A stretch of DNA of 64,000 nt from Acidovorax temperans (GTDB lineage Bacteria > Pseudomonadota > Gammaproteobacteria > Burkholderiales > Burkholderiaceae_C), in assembly GCF_006716905.1 (NCBI RefSeq), contig NZ_VFPV01000001.1:735501-799500 (forward strand), in the 5' to 3' direction. Under the pieces are notes generated by a model. That model was not told where the DNA came from, did no database searches, and saw nothing but the letters and a program-made list of their open reading frames with translations. Shown piece by piece: positions 46,928-57,246 of this stretch (position 1 is the first letter of the stretch; every line of letters begins with the position of its first letter). The position numbers and the translations under genes were made by a program.

Positions 46928-47565
46928 GCGGGCGTTCTTTCTGCGGCCGAAGCCAGTACCTTGGCCACCGGGGCAAACGAGCGACGGTGATAGATCGAAG
47001 CCCCATGGGCTTGCAGCGCCGCCATGTGGGCCGCGGTGCCGTAACCTTTGTGTCCGGCAAAACCATATTGCGGGTATTGCTCGTGCACCTGGCGGCACCA
47101 GCGGTCACGGTGCACTTTGGCCAAGATGGACGCCGCAGAAATGGACTGCACCAACGCATCGCCTTTGACGATGGCCTCGGCCGGAATATCGAGGGTGGGA
47201 ATGCGGTTGCCATCGACCAGCACCATCACGGGCTTCAGGCGCAGGCCCTGCACCGCACGGCGCATGGCCAGCATGGTGGCTTGAAGGATGTTGAGCTGGT
47301 CGATTTCTTCCACGCTGGCCTCGGCAATGCTGCAGCACAAGGCCTTGGCACGGATTTCATCAAACAGCTTTTCTCGCCGGGCTTCGGTGAGCTTTTTCGA
47401 ATCCGCCAAGCCGGCAATCGGACGCAGATCGTCCAGGATGACGGCCGCCGCGACCACGGGGCCCACCAGCGGACCACGCCCAGCCTCGTCCACACCCGCA
47501 ACCAAGCCGGGCGGGTGCCAGGGCAAACTGACCTGCTCAGGCAGCGAGGACTTTTTCGATCGCAT
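46924..47565 (-). CDS. rnhB: Ribonuclease HII
   Basis: 213 residues; removes ribonucleotides from DNA-RNA hybrids. The motif [19 protein letters not shown] near residue 22 gives the first acidic pair, with VLVDGNRIP and [14 protein letters not shown] the others. The start at 47565 overlaps the end of lpxB by 29 bp, and the stop overlaps the methyltransferase start. Confidence 0.96.
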   Translation of the reverse strand: MRSKKSSLPEQVSLPWHPPGLVAGVDEAGRGPLVGPVVAAAVILDDLRPIAGLADSKKLTEARREKLFDEIRAKALCCSIAEASVEEIDQLNILQATMLAMRRAVQGLRLKPVMVLVDGNRIPTLDIPAEAIVKGDALVQSISAASILAKVHRDRWCRQVHEQYPQYGFAGHKGYGTAAHMAALQAHGASIYHRRSFAPVAKVLASAAERTPA

Positions 47566-48694
47566 GGGCGGCTAGTTGGGAGGTGTTGCGTTGCAGGCTT
47601 TCGTGCAGGGCATCAAAGCGCTGCTCCAGGGCCAGGATTTTTTCGGGCTGTTGTTCACGGGCCTGCAGCCATTGCAGGGTGGCCGCGCACAGGGCCTCGG
47701 GGGTAGCAGCGTCCTGGATCAGCTCGGGCACCACGAATTCACCGCACAGGATGTTGGGCAAGCCCACCCAAGGCTGCAGTTGCTTGCGGCGCATGAGCCA
47801 CCAGCTCAACGGGTGCATGTGGTAGCCAATCACCATGGGGCGCTTGAACAGCGCGGCCTCCAGCGTGGCCGTGCCGCTGGCAATCAGGGTCGCATCGCAT
47901 GCCGCCAGCACCGTGTGGGACTGCCCGGTGACTACGCGCACGGCCCCCTCCAGCCCGGCAGAGCGCACCAATTCCTCGATACGCGCCTGCAACAACGGAA
48001 CGGCAGGTACTATGAATTTTGTAGCTGGCCGCGCTTGATGGATAAGCGCTGCAGCCGAAAAGAAGGGTGGAGCAATGTACTGCACCTCGGCCGAGCGGCT
48101 GCCCGGCAAAATGGCCAGCACCTCGTCATCAGGGGCAAAGCCCAGCGCGGCGCGCGCACCAGCGCGGTCTGGCACCCGGGGGATGACGTTGGCCAGCGGA
48201 TGCCCCACGTAAGTCGCCGCAATACCGTGCCTGGCCAACAATTCAGGCTCGAACGGGAAGATGCACAACACGTGGTCGGCGCTGCGCCGGATTTTCTCCA
48301 CGCGCTCGGCGCGCCAGGCCCAGATCGAGGGGCACACAAAGTGCACCGTTTTGATGCCCGCAGCGCGCAGGTCTGCCTCCAGCCCCAGGTTGAAATCCGG
48401 GGCGTCTACGCCAATGAACACTCCAGGGCGTTCACGCAGCAATCGCTCGCGCAGTTGTTTGCGAATGCCCAGCAACTCGCGCAGGCGGCGCAGCACTTCC
48501 ATGCTGTAGCCATGCACGGCCAGTTTTTCGCTGGGCCACAGGCATTCAAAGCCCCGGCGGGCCATCTGAGGGCCACCAATACCTTTGGCTTGTAGTTCAG
48601 GCCAGCGGGCCTGTAGGCCATCGAGCAGCAGGCCTGCCAGCAAATCGCCAGAGGCCTCGCCCGCCACCATTGCGATGCGAGGATGGGATGCCAT
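47537..48694 (-). CDS. lpxB: Lipid-A-disaccharide synthase
   Basis: 385 residues, GT19 enzyme forming the lipid A disaccharide. Begins [19 protein letters not shown]; later [41 protein letters not shown] and [22 protein letters not shown] 48694, with a G-rich ribosome-binding site, 10 bp after lpxA. A dispersed repeat copy lies at 48009-48060, and the protein length there still matches other LpxB proteins. Confidence 0.96.
   Translation of the reverse strand: MASHPRIAMVAGEASGDLLAGLLLDGLQARWPELQAKGIGGPQMARRGFECLWPSEKLAVHGYSMEVLRRLRELLGIRKQLRERLLRERPGVFIGVDAPDFNLGLEADLRAAGIKTVHFVCPSIWAWRAERVEKIRRSADHVLCIFPFEPELLARHGIAATYVGHPLANVIPRVPDRAGARAALGFAPDDEVLAILPGSRSAEVQYIAPPFFSAAALIHQARPATKFIVPAVPLLQARIEELVRSAGLEGAVRVVTGQSHTVLAACDATLIASGTATLEAALFKRPMVIGYHMHPLSWWLMRRKQLQPWVGLPNILCGEFVVPELIQDAATPEALCAATLQWLQAREQQPEKILALEQRFDALHESLQRNTSQLAAHAIEKVLAA
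48009..48060. repeat. Dispersed palindromic repeat, copy 5 (inside lpxB)
   Basis: ACTATGAATTTTGTAGCTGG, then CCGCGCTTGATGGATAAGCG and CTGCAGCC. On the coding strand it gives [17 protein letters not shown]. Confidence 0.7.
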
Positions 48695-48704
48695 CAACAC
48701 CCCC

Positions 48705-49493
48705 TCAGCGGGCAATGCCTGCGCTGGAGCCTGCGATGAAGGCGTCCATCAACGCCACATCGTCCCGCGCCTGCGGCATCTTCTCGGGCAGCGCCATGAT
48801 GGCGGCGCGCGCCTGCTCCAGCGTCAGCCCCTGGCGGTACAGCAGCTTGTGCATTTCGCGGATGGCCGCAATGCGCTCATCGGAGAAAGCGCGGCGGCGC
48901 AAACCCACCAAGTTGACACCGCGCACAGCCAGCGGGTTGCCGTCCACCACCATGAAGGGCGGCACATCTTTGCCCACGTGGCTTGCAAAGCCAATCATGG
49001 TGTGGGCGCCAATGCGCATGCGTTGCAGCACGCCCGTGAGGCCGCCCACCGTGGCCCAGTCGCCCACGTCCACATGGCCTGCCAAGGTCGTGTTGTTGGC
49101 CAAGGTGGTCTGGTTCCCCACCTGGCAATCGTGCGCAATGTGCACGTAGGCCATGATCCAGTTGTCGTCTCCCACCCGCGTGACCGCACGGTCTTGCACA
49201 GTGCCGGTATTGAACGTGCAGAACTCGCGAATGGTGTTGCGGTGGCCGATGACCAGTTCGGTCGGCTCACCTGCATATTTCTTGTCTTGAGGTTGAGCGC
49301 CCAGCGAAGCGAACTGGAAGATCCGGTTGTCCTCGCCGATGGTGGTGCGCCCCTCGATCACACAGTGGGCGCCCACCGTAGTGCGCGCACCAATGGAAAC
49401 CTCAGGGCCGATCACCGCATAGGGCCCAATCGTCGCCGTCGGGTCAATGCGGGCGGCAGGGTCAACGATGGCGGTTGCGTGGATATTGCTCAC
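48705..49493 (-). CDS. lpxA: UDP-N-acetylglucosamine acyltransferase
   Basis: 262 residues, first step of lipid A synthesis. Left-handed beta-helix of hexapeptide repeats ([20 protein letters not shown] onward), with the catalytic His in the [14 protein letters not shown] region and C-terminal helices ([20 protein letters not shown]). The start is GTG at 49493, 12 bp after fabZ. Confidence 0.97.
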   Translation of the reverse strand: MSNIHATAIVDPAARIDPTATIGPYAVIGPEVSIGARTTVGAHCVIEGRTTIGEDNRIFQFASLGAQPQDKKYAGEPTELVIGHRNTIREFCTFNTGTVQDRAVTRVGDDNWIMAYVHIAHDCQVGNQTTLANNTTLAGHVDVGDWATVGGLTGVLQRMRIGAHTMIGFASHVGKDVPPFMVVDGNPLAVRGVNLVGLRRRAFSDERIAAIREMHKLLYRQGLTLEQARAAIMALPEKMPQARDDVALMDAFIAGSSAGIAR

Positions 49494-49505
49494 GGTCGGT
49501 CAACA

Positions 49506-49946
49506 TCAACCCACGGCACGCATGGTGCACATCAGCTCGGCTTCGCAAGCCACTTCGTCGCCCACGCGGGCCACGCCCTTGAACTTCCAGATACCGGCGC
49601 GCACGCGATCGATCGTGATCTCCAGGTGCAGTTGATCACCGGGCTCCACGGGCCGCTTGAAGCGCGCACCATCAATGCCAACGAAGTAGTAGATGTTGTT
49701 CTCATCCGGCACCTGGCCCATGGCATCAAACGCCAGCAGGCCCGCAGCCTGGGCCAGGGCTTCCAGAATCAGCACCCCGGGCATCACAGGGCGGCCTGGG
49801 AAATGGCCCATGAAATATGGCTCGTTGAAGGTCACATTCTTGATGGCCAGAATGCGCTCATTGCGCTGGAGCTCAAGCACACGGTCCACCAGCAAAAACG
49901 GGTAGCGGTGGGGCAGTTGCTTGAGAATTGCGTGAATATCCATCAT
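49506..49946 (-). CDS. fabZ: 3-hydroxyacyl-ACP dehydratase FabZ
   Basis: 146 residues, hot-dog fold. Starts [20 protein letters not shown]; catalytic His and Glu are in [23 protein letters not shown] (two adjacent motifs). Either of two adjacent ATG codons (49946, 49943) could be used; GGAAG is upstream. Sits between lpxD and lpxA, the usual order. Confidence 0.97.
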   Translation of the reverse strand: MMDIHAILKQLPHRYPFLLVDRVLELQRNERILAIKNVTFNEPYFMGHFPGRPVMPGVLILEALAQAAGLLAFDAMGQVPDENNIYYFVGIDGARFKRPVEPGDQLHLEITIDRVRAGIWKFKGVARVGDEVACEAELMCTMRAVG

Positions 49947-49962
49947 CGAGTTGTTCTTCCGT

Positions 49963-50943
49963 TCATGCTGCTTTAAGAGCCTGCTCAAGCGCCTTGATGC
50001 GCTCGCGCAGACTGTGCAGTTGTTTCAGTGTTGCAGCGTTCTTTTCCCACTTCGCATTGTCGTCGATGGGGAACATGCCCGTGTACTGGCCTGCCCGCGT
50101 GAGCGAGCGGGTCACCACCGTTGCCGCCGACACGTGCACGTTGTCCGCCAGCTCCAGGTGACCCAGCACGATGGCGCCCCCACCCACGGTGCAGTGGGCG
50201 CCAATCGTTGCACTGCCCGCCACCCCCACGCACCCGGCCATGGCCGAGTGGCGACCGATGCGCACGTTGTGCCCGATCTGAATGAGGTTGTCGAGCTTCA
50301 CACCATCTTCAATCACCGTGTCCTGCAGGGCTCCACGATCAATGCAAGTGTTGGCGCCAATTTCCACATCGTCACCAATGCGCACGGCCCCCAGCTGTTC
50401 GATCTTGACCCAAGCGCCCTGGTGGGGAGCAAAGCCAAAACCGTCTGCGCCGATGACCACCCCCGGATGCAGCAGGCAACGCGCACCGACCTGGCAGTTT
50501 TCGCCCAGCGTGACCCGGGACGTGAGCACCGAGCCTTCACCTACCACAGCGCCGCGTTCGACCACGCACAGAGGCCCGACAGTCGCCGTAGGGTGAATCT
50601 GCGCCGAGGGATCTACCACAGCACTGGGGTGGACCCCCGCGCTACGCGCAGGCATGTGCCGCTGCTTCCAAAGCTGCGTGACCCGTGCGAAATACACGTA
50701 GGGGTTGTCCACCACGATGCATGCGCCACGCGCCAAGGCGGCATCGCGCATGGCGGGCGCCACAATGACACAGGCCGCCTGTGAGGCGGCCAGTTGTTGT
50801 TGGTAGCGCGGGTGACTCAGAAAACTGATGTCACCCGGCCCCGCAAACTCCAGTGGCGCTATGCGGTGGATGGGGGTGTCATTTGCACCGCCCTCCAGCG
50901 AGCCCCCCAGCACATCAACGATGTGCCCCAGTAGCAAGCTCAC
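49963..50943 (-). CDS. lpxD: UDP-3-O-acylglucosamine N-acyltransferase
   Basis: 326 residues, third step of lipid A synthesis. An N-terminal uridine-binding domain ([15 protein letters not shown]) precedes hexapeptide repeats ([18 protein letters not shown]) with the catalytic His in [14 protein letters not shown], and a C-terminal helix. I use GTG 50943; a TTG at 50967 directly after the skp stop would add eight residues. Confidence 0.95.
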   Translation of the reverse strand: MSLLLGHIVDVLGGSLEGGANDTPIHRIAPLEFAGPGDISFLSHPRYQQQLAASQAACVIVAPAMRDAALARGACIVVDNPYVYFARVTQLWKQRHMPARSAGVHPSAVVDPSAQIHPTATVGPLCVVERGAVVGEGSVLTSRVTLGENCQVGARCLLHPGVVIGADGFGFAPHQGAWVKIEQLGAVRIGDDVEIGANTCIDRGALQDTVIEDGVKLDNLIQIGHNVRIGRHSAMAGCVGVAGSATIGAHCTVGGGAIVLGHLELADNVHVSAATVVTRSLTRAGQYTGMFPIDDNAKWEKNAATLKQLHSLRERIKALEQALKAA

Positions 50944-50967
50944 GCCACCACCCGCAGCTGCATCCAA

Positions 50968-51480
50968 TTATTTGGACGCATTCAAAGCCTTGATCACCTT
51001 GTCGGTGATGTCGTGCTTGGGGTTGATGTAGACGGCTTCCTGCAGGATGACGTCGTACTTCTCAGCCTCGGCCACTTGCTTGACAACCCGGTTGGCGCGT
51101 TCCAGCACCTGTGCCAGCTCTTCATTCTTGCGGGCGCTCAGGTCTTCCTGGAACTCACGGCGCTTGCGCTGAAAGTCGCGGTCTTGGTCCACCAGCTGGC
51201 GCTGGCGTGTCGTGCGCTGGCTCTCAGCCATCGTGGGGGCTTCGCGCTCGAACTTCTCGGTGGCGGACTTCAGGGAATTGCCGATGTCCACCAGTTCTTT
51301 CTCGCGGCGGGCGAATTCCTGCTCCAGCTTGGCTTGCGCTGTCTTGGCTGTGTTGGCTTCACGGAAGATGCGATCCGTATTGACAAAACCTGCCTTGAAC
51401 TCTTGCGCCTGAACCGAGGTGGCCAACGCAGCAGTACCGATCAACAGGGCCAAAGATGTCTGACGGAAAAGGGATTTCAT
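50968..51480 (-). CDS. skp: Periplasmic chaperone Skp/OmpH
   Basis: 170 residues with a signal peptide (cleavage after SVQAQ near residue 26) and long charged coiled-coil arms (ARREKELVDIGNSLKSATEK). Holds unfolded outer-membrane proteins for BamA. The ATG overlaps the bamA stop as TAATG. Confidence 0.94.
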   Translation of the reverse strand: MKSLFRQTSLALLIGTAALATSVQAQEFKAGFVNTDRIFREANTAKTAQAKLEQEFARREKELVDIGNSLKSATEKFEREAPTMAESQRTTRQRQLVDQDRDFQRKRREFQEDLSARKNEELAQVLERANRVVKQVAEAEKYDVILQEAVYINPKHDITDKVIKALNASK

Positions 51481-53777
51481 TAGAAAGACGTTCCAATCTG
51501 GAATTGCAGTTTCTGGATTTTATCGCCAGCGAACTTACGCACTGGCTGGGCAAAGGCAAGGCGCAGCGGCCCCAAGGGCGAGATCCAGCTCAAACCGAGC
51601 CCTGCAGAGGCCCGCATGTCGCTGAAAGTCACCTTCTGGTTTTCACCGTACACATTGCCCACGTCCACGAAAGTGAACACACGCAGCGTACGGTCATTGC
51701 CAGCGCCTGGGAATGGTGCGATCACCTCGGCATTGAGGGTCACCTTCTTCGGGCCACCCAAGGAAGCGCCGGTCACGTCACGCGGACCCAGGGTACCCTG
51801 GTCGAAGCCGCGCACCGAGCCCAAGCCGCCCGAATAGAAGTTCTTGAACACCGGGAACGGACGGCCATTCAGCCCCTTGCCGTAGCCCAGTTCCCCGTTG
51901 AACGCCACGGTGAAGCGCTTGTTCAGCGGGATGTACTGCTGGTACTGGTAGTTGCCCCGCACATAGCGCGCATCACCCGCCACGGACCACTCCGAGTTCA
52001 GACGTTGGTAACGCCCGGAGTTGGGAGCCAAGGCACTGTCACGGTCGTCGCGCGACCAGCCAACGGTCAGGGGAATGGAGTTGCTGGTAGCGCCATACGT
52101 ATTGGCATAGGCCAGATAGGTGGCTGGGATATTGGTACCTGCCTTGATCTGGGTCTGCTCAAAGCCACCACCAAAGAAGACCGTGTCTGTCTCACTGAAC
52201 GGGATACCAAAGCGCATCGACGCACCCGTGGTCACCAGCTCGTAGTTACCGCCCTGGTTTACATAAGGCTTGTCGGTGCGGTAGTACAAATCCACCGTGC
52301 GCGAAATGCCGTCCTGGGTGAAATAGGGGTTGGTGGTGCTGAACACCAGGGTACGGCGGTACTTGCTGGTGTTGACGTCGATACCCAGGTAGTTGCCCGA
52401 GCCAAAGAAATTTTCCTGCTTGATACCGAACGACAACGCAACCTTTTCGGCACTGGAGAAACCTGCGCCCAATTGCAGCGAACCGGTGGGCTTCTCGGTC
52501 ACATTGACCACGAGATCCACCTGGTCGGGAGCGCCTGGTACATCCTGGGTCTCCACATTCACTTCGGTGAAAAAGCCCAAGCGGTCCACGCGGTCGCGGG
52601 ACAAGCGAATGCGCTCACCGTCATACCAGGCTGCTTCATATTGGCGGAATTCACGGCGAATCACTTCATCACGCGTGCGGTTGTTGCCGCTCACGTTGAT
52701 CTTGCGCACATAGGCGCGGCGTGAAGGCTCGGCCTGCAACACCAGCGTCACGCGGTTGTTTTCACGGTCAATTTCTGGCACCGCCTCGACACGGGAAAAC
52801 GCAAACCCGAAGCGGCCGAAGTACTCCGAAAACGCCTTGGTGGTTTCTGCCACCTGGTCAGCGTTGTAAGGCTCGCCCGCACGGATGGAAACCAGCGACT
52901 TGAACTCGTCTTCACGCTCCAGGTAATTGCCTTCGAGCTTGACGCCAGCCACCACAAACCGCTCACCTTCCGTGACGTTGACGGTGATGGTAATGTCCTG
53001 CTTGTCGGGAGAAATCGCCACCTGTGTGGAATCCACGCGGAACTCAAGATAGCCGCGCTGCAGGTAGTAGGAGCGCAGCGTTTCCAGGTCAGCATTGAGC
53101 TTGGTGCGCGAGTAGCGGTCAGACTTGGTGTACCAGCTGAGCCAGCCGCCCGTATCCTGGTCAAACAAACCCTTCAGGGTGGACTCACTGAAGGCCTTGT
53201 TGCCGTTGACGCGAACTTCCTTGATGCGTGCGGGCTCGCCTTCCACCACCGTGAATGTCAGGTTCACCCGATTGCGCTCAATGGGCGTGACGGTGGTGAC
53301 GACTTCAGCGCCGTACAGGCTGCGGTTGATGTACTGGCGCTTGAGCTCCTGCTCCGCTCGGTCGGCCAGCGCCTTGTCGAATGGACGACCTTCGGTCAGA
53401 CCCACATCCCGCATGGCTTTCTTGAGGACTTCCTTGTCGAATTCACGCGTGCCCGCAAACTCTACGTCGGCAATGGTAGGACGCTCTTCCACCACCACCA
53501 CAAGAACGTTGCCGGACGCCTCAAGGCGCACGTCCTTGAAAAGCCCCAGGGCAAACAGCGCGCGGATGGCCGCAGCGCCCTTGTCATCGTTGTAATCGTC
53601 GCCCACGCGCAGCGGCATGGAAGCGAAGATGGTTCCCGGTTCCACGCGCTGCAGGCCTTCCACGCGGATGTCCTGAACCTTGAAAGGCTCCAGGGCCCAC
53701 GCAGCGTTGGCAACAAATACCATGGCTGCAACGGCAGAGGCGGTGCGCACGCCAAGGCGAGTGATGTGTTTTTTCAT
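51480..53777 (-). CDS. bamA: Outer membrane protein assembly factor BamA
   Basis: 765 residues: signal peptide (cleavage after AAWA), five POTRA domains (first: FKVQDIRVEGLQRVEPGTIF), then a sixteen-strand barrel. The conserved lid-lock motif appears as GGLGSVRGFDQGTLGPRD near residue 645, and the protein ends with the aromatic F of QIGTSF. Follows rseP by 23 bp. Confidence 0.98.
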   Translation of the reverse strand: MKKHITRLGVRTASAVAAMVFVANAAWALEPFKVQDIRVEGLQRVEPGTIFASMPLRVGDDYNDDKGAAAIRALFALGLFKDVRLEASGNVLVVVVEERPTIADVEFAGTREFDKEVLKKAMRDVGLTEGRPFDKALADRAEQELKRQYINRSLYGAEVVTTVTPIERNRVNLTFTVVEGEPARIKEVRVNGNKAFSESTLKGLFDQDTGGWLSWYTKSDRYSRTKLNADLETLRSYYLQRGYLEFRVDSTQVAISPDKQDITITVNVTEGERFVVAGVKLEGNYLEREDEFKSLVSIRAGEPYNADQVAETTKAFSEYFGRFGFAFSRVEAVPEIDRENNRVTLVLQAEPSRRAYVRKINVSGNNRTRDEVIRREFRQYEAAWYDGERIRLSRDRVDRLGFFTEVNVETQDVPGAPDQVDLVVNVTEKPTGSLQLGAGFSSAEKVALSFGIKQENFFGSGNYLGIDVNTSKYRRTLVFSTTNPYFTQDGISRTVDLYYRTDKPYVNQGGNYELVTTGASMRFGIPFSETDTVFFGGGFEQTQIKAGTNIPATYLAYANTYGATSNSIPLTVGWSRDDRDSALAPNSGRYQRLNSEWSVAGDARYVRGNYQYQQYIPLNKRFTVAFNGELGYGKGLNGRPFPVFKNFYSGGLGSVRGFDQGTLGPRDVTGASLGGPKKVTLNAEVIAPFPGAGNDRTLRVFTFVDVGNVYGENQKVTFSDMRASAGLGLSWISPLGPLRLAFAQPVRKFAGDKIQKLQFQIGTSF

Positions 53778-53800
53778 GAATGGAACTGAAGCCGATATGG

Positions 53801-55183
53801 CTAGGCAAATACGGCCAGAAGTTTGGCGAGGTATCGGGAGATATCGTTAAAAAGAGCGATAGACATAATCAAGGCAAGCACTGCCACGCCGCCACGCTGG
53901 AGGTATTCCATCCAGGTGTCGGAGACACTTTTGCCAGTGACTCCCTCCCAAAGATAATACATCAGGTGCCCTCCATCGAGCACTGGCAGAGGTAACAGGT
54001 TCAGCACGCCCAGGCTCACGCTGATGAGCGCGAGGTAGGCAAGGTACTGCATCAATCCCATCTCGGCGGAGCGACCTGCATAGTCAGCAATGGTCAAAGG
54101 GCCGCTGAGGTTCTTGAGGGATGCCTCGCCAGTCAGCATGCGCCCCATCATGCGCAAGGTGAGAGTTGACACATCCCACGTACGCTCAAAGCCCCGGGCC
54201 AGCCCCTCCCACAGCCCGTAGTCCACCTCGACCATCTCGGGGCTATCCCCCACATAGGCATTGATCCGCCCCACGGAGACGCTGCCGTCCGTGACGTTAT
54301 CGGGCACCACCTCCAACTCCAGCATCTGCCCACTGCGCTCCACCATCCAGATCTGTGGAGCCACTTTGCCCTCTTGCACCGACGAGCGAATCAGCTCGCG
54401 CAGCTGCATTCCGTCCACCACATTGGTATTGCCTACCCGGCGCACCACGTCGCCGTTGCGCAGCCCTGCACGCTCAGCAGCTCCCCCTGGCATGACTTCA
54501 CCAATGGATGGGCGCGTCCATGGGGCCATCACGCCAATTTTTCTAAAGAGCTGGGCATCGGCATCGCGCACATCCAGCACAGACAGATCCATCACCACTT
54601 CGCGCGGGGAAGCGCTGGGCGTGTTTTGCAGCTCCAGGCGCACACGCTCGCCGTCCAGGGCGCCCTGGGTCAATACCCAGCGCAGCTCTTCAAACGAACG
54701 CATCGGTACCAGCTCGTCGTCGCCCGTCGCAGCCCGGCGCACCAGCTCACCACCCACCAAACCAGCCTTGTCCGCCACCGAACCGGCAACAGGGCTCGAT
54801 AACACGGCTTTGGGCTCCTGCACTCCACCCCAATTGACGATGGAATACAGCAACACAGCCAGCAGCAGGTTGGCCAGAGGACCCGCAGCAACAATCGCAG
54901 CGCGGGAGCGCAACGGCTGGGTATTGAACGCCAGGTGGCGCTCGTGAGGATCCACAGGGGCCTCACGCTCGTCCAGCATGCGGACATACCCCCCCAATGG
55001 GAACAGGCCAATGACAAACTCCGTATCGGAGCCCTTGCCCTTCCAGGTGAACAGCGGTTTGCCAAACCCCACCGAAAAGCGCAACACCTTGACACCGCAT
55101 GCCACCGCCACCCGGTAATGCCCATATTCATGGATGGCGATGAGTAGCCCCAGAGCCACGAAAAAAGCAATAACGGTCAGCAT
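53801..55183 (-). CDS. rseP: RIP metalloprotease RseP
   Basis: 460-residue site-2 intramembrane protease of the sigma-E envelope stress pathway. Zinc motif HEYGH at residue about 18 and the third ligand in LPVLDGGHLMYY near residue 395. Two PDZ domains lie between, with VMPGGAAERAGLRNGDVVRRV and GSVADKAGLVGGE. Confidence 0.97.
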   Translation of the reverse strand: MLTVIAFFVALGLLIAIHEYGHYRVAVACGVKVLRFSVGFGKPLFTWKGKGSDTEFVIGLFPLGGYVRMLDEREAPVDPHERHLAFNTQPLRSRAAIVAAGPLANLLLAVLLYSIVNWGGVQEPKAVLSSPVAGSVADKAGLVGGELVRRAATGDDELVPMRSFEELRWVLTQGALDGERVRLELQNTPSASPREVVMDLSVLDVRDADAQLFRKIGVMAPWTRPSIGEVMPGGAAERAGLRNGDVVRRVGNTNVVDGMQLRELIRSSVQEGKVAPQIWMVERSGQMLELEVVPDNVTDGSVSVGRINAYVGDSPEMVEVDYGLWEGLARGFERTWDVSTLTLRMMGRMLTGEASLKNLSGPLTIADYAGRSAEMGLMQYLAYLALISVSLGVLNLLPLPVLDGGHLMYYLWEGVTGKSVSDTWMEYLQRGGVAVLALIMSIALFNDISRYLAKLLAVFA

Positions 55184-55208
55184 GGGACGCTCCTGAAGAA
55201 ACAGTCAG

Positions 55209-56387
55209 TCAAAGCGCCAGAGCCGCAGCCGCACGTTGCGCAGCCACACGAGCGGTGGCATCCAGCGCCAGCAAGGACTCCAACGAATCCGGCTTGGAGG
55301 GCTGCACCGCGTCCAAAGTTGCAAGGTTGACCGCATGGATATGGTCAAAACGCAGTTTGCCCGTCAGGAAGGCGTCCACAGCCACCTCATTCGCGGCGTT
55401 CAGCACTGCCGTGGTGCCTTCTGGGGCGTTCAACGCCTGCCACGACAGATGCAGTCCAGGAAAGCGCCGGACATCCGCTTCTTCAAACGTGAGGGCCGCC
55501 AGCGCTGCAAAGTCCAGTCGGCTGGCACCACTCTCGATGCGTTCGGGCCAGGCCAGACCGCAAGCGATGGGCACACGCATGTCGGGCGTGCCCAGTTGCG
55601 CCAGGATGGACGCATCTTTGAACTGCACCATGGAATGGATGATCTGCTGCGGATGGATCACCACCTTGATCTGCTCAGGCGCCAAATCAAAAAGCCAGCG
55701 GGCCTCGATGACTTCCAAAGCCTTGTTCATCATCGTGGCGGAGTCCACCGAGATTTTTCTTCCCATGGAGAAATTGGGATGCGCACAGGCCTGTTCGGGG
55801 GTGATCTGCGCCAAGGTCTCTGGCGCACGGGTACGGAACGGGCCGCCAGAAGCGGTGAGCAAAATGCTGTCCACCCGCTCGGCCCAACACGCAGGATCTT
55901 CAGGCAGGCACTGAAAAATGGCTGAATGCTCGCTGTCGATGGGCAGGAGGGTGGCGCCGCCCTCGCGCACAGCGCGCATGAACACATTACCACCCACCAC
56001 CAGCGCCTCTTTGTTGGCCAGCAACAGGCGTTTGCCCGCGCGGGCAGCAGCAAGGCAGGGCGACAAGCCAGCAGCCCCCACGATGGCAGCCATGACGGCA
56101 TCCACCTCTTCGTGCGACGCTATGATTTCAAGAGCGCCTTGCGCTTGCAGGACGGACGTTTGAAGCCCATTTTGCTTGATTTTTTCTGCCAGCAACTGCG
56201 CATGGGGAGCGCTCGCCATGACAGCGAAGCGGGGCTTGAATTGGGCGCACTGCTCCAGCATCAAATCGACCTGGGTCGCCGCGCTGAGCGCAAAGACTTC
56301 GTAGCGATCCGGGTGCCTCGCCACCACGTCGAGCGTGTTTTTTCCGATGGACCCCGTGGAGCCCAAAATCGTGATTTTTTGCTTCAT
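55209..56387 (-). CDS. dxr: 1-deoxy-D-xylulose 5-phosphate reductoisomerase
   Basis: 392 residues, second step of the MEP isoprenoid pathway. NADPH motif ILGSTGSIGKNTLDVV at residue 6; metal and substrate motifs LPIDSEHSAIFQCL, TASGGPFR and HPNFSMGRKISVDSATMMNK. The start overlaps the cdsA stop as ATGA. The stretch near 56110-56142 looks a little like the dispersed repeat, but weakly. Confidence 0.98.
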   Translation of the reverse strand: MKQKITILGSTGSIGKNTLDVVARHPDRYEVFALSAATQVDLMLEQCAQFKPRFAVMASAPHAQLLAEKIKQNGLQTSVLQAQGALEIIASHEEVDAVMAAIVGAAGLSPCLAAARAGKRLLLANKEALVVGGNVFMRAVREGGATLLPIDSEHSAIFQCLPEDPACWAERVDSILLTASGGPFRTRAPETLAQITPEQACAHPNFSMGRKISVDSATMMNKALEVIEARWLFDLAPEQIKVVIHPQQIIHSMVQFKDASILAQLGTPDMRVPIACGLAWPERIESGASRLDFAALAALTFEEADVRRFPGLHLSWQALNAPEGTTAVLNAANEVAVDAFLTGKLRFDHIHAVNLATLDAVQPSKPDSLESLLALDATARVAAQRAAAALAL

Positions 56388-57238
56388 ACAGAAATAAGTC
56401 GGGTGAGCATCAGCGCCAGCGGAAGCGTTGGCAGCAACGCGTCAACCCGGTCAAGCACGCCCCCATGGCCGGGCAGCAGCCCACTGCTGTCCTTCACGCC
56501 CGCGCTGCGCTTGATCAGCGATTCGACCAGATCACCCGCCACACTCATGGCCACCATGAACACCACGGCGATGGCCAGGAACCACCAGCCCGCGGAATAC
56601 AGGCGGGTATAAAAACTGGCGACGCCCGCCTGGAAATAACGGTCAGCTACAACCCAGGCCACGGCTAGGCACAACACCCCCGCCAAACCGCCCCAAACCC
56701 CTTCCCAGCTTTTACCTGGACTGATGGAGGGTGCCAGCTTGTTGCGGGTGAAGCGCAGGCCAAAAGCCCGGCCGGCAAAATACGCAAAGATGTCCGCCAC
56801 CCACACCAGGGTGAGCACCGACAACAAGAAATTGATACCGAGAATGCGCGCCTGCACCACGGCAAGCCACGCCAGCCACAGCGCCAGCACACCCAAAACG
56901 ATGCGCACAGGCGCGGGAATGAGCGGCCAGCCGGGTACACCGGCGCGCAACAACCAAGCAGTGCATGCCACCCACAGCCCGCAGCCCAGCGTCCACAACA
57001 GCGGCAACGGGCGATCCAGCCACCCAGCCCACCAACTGCCAGCACACAGGGCCAAGCACACAGCCGACAAGCCCAAGGCGGCTGCATTGCCACGCCCATT
57101 CAAGCGCCCCCACTCCCAGGCACCAGCCGCCATGAAGACCAGAACCACCAGGGCAAAGGGGGTGATGGAGGGATAGAACAACGCTGGCAGCAGGATGGCC
57201 AGCAGGACCAGGGCAGTGATGACGCGCTGTAGCAGCAT
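56384..57238 (-). CDS. cdsA: Phosphatidate cytidylyltransferase
   Basis: 284-residue inner-membrane enzyme with about eight membrane segments; makes CDP-diacylglycerol. The signature is the C-terminal DLVESLIKRSAGVKDSSGLL and PGHGGVLDRVDALL. Eight bases after uppS, ATGA overlap with dxr. Confidence 0.97.
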   Translation of the reverse strand: MLLQRVITALVLLAILLPALFYPSITPFALVVLVFMAAGAWEWGRLNGRGNAAALGLSAVCLALCAGSWWAGWLDRPLPLLWTLGCGLWVACTAWLLRAGVPGWPLIPAPVRIVLGVLALWLAWLAVVQARILGINFLLSVLTLVWVADIFAYFAGRAFGLRFTRNKLAPSISPGKSWEGVWGGLAGVLCLAVAWVVADRYFQAGVASFYTRLYSAGWWFLAIAVVFMVAMSVAGDLVESLIKRSAGVKDSSGLLPGHGGVLDRVDALLPTLPLALMLTRLISV

Positions 57239-57246
57239 GGGGCCTT

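Noticed and set aside
56110-56142. Further copies of the dispersed repeat in dxr and at 6507-6535 in addA
   Set aside because: They share only a short GCTATGATTT- or TTTTGTAGCGC-like part with the family. The match is too weak without a profile search.
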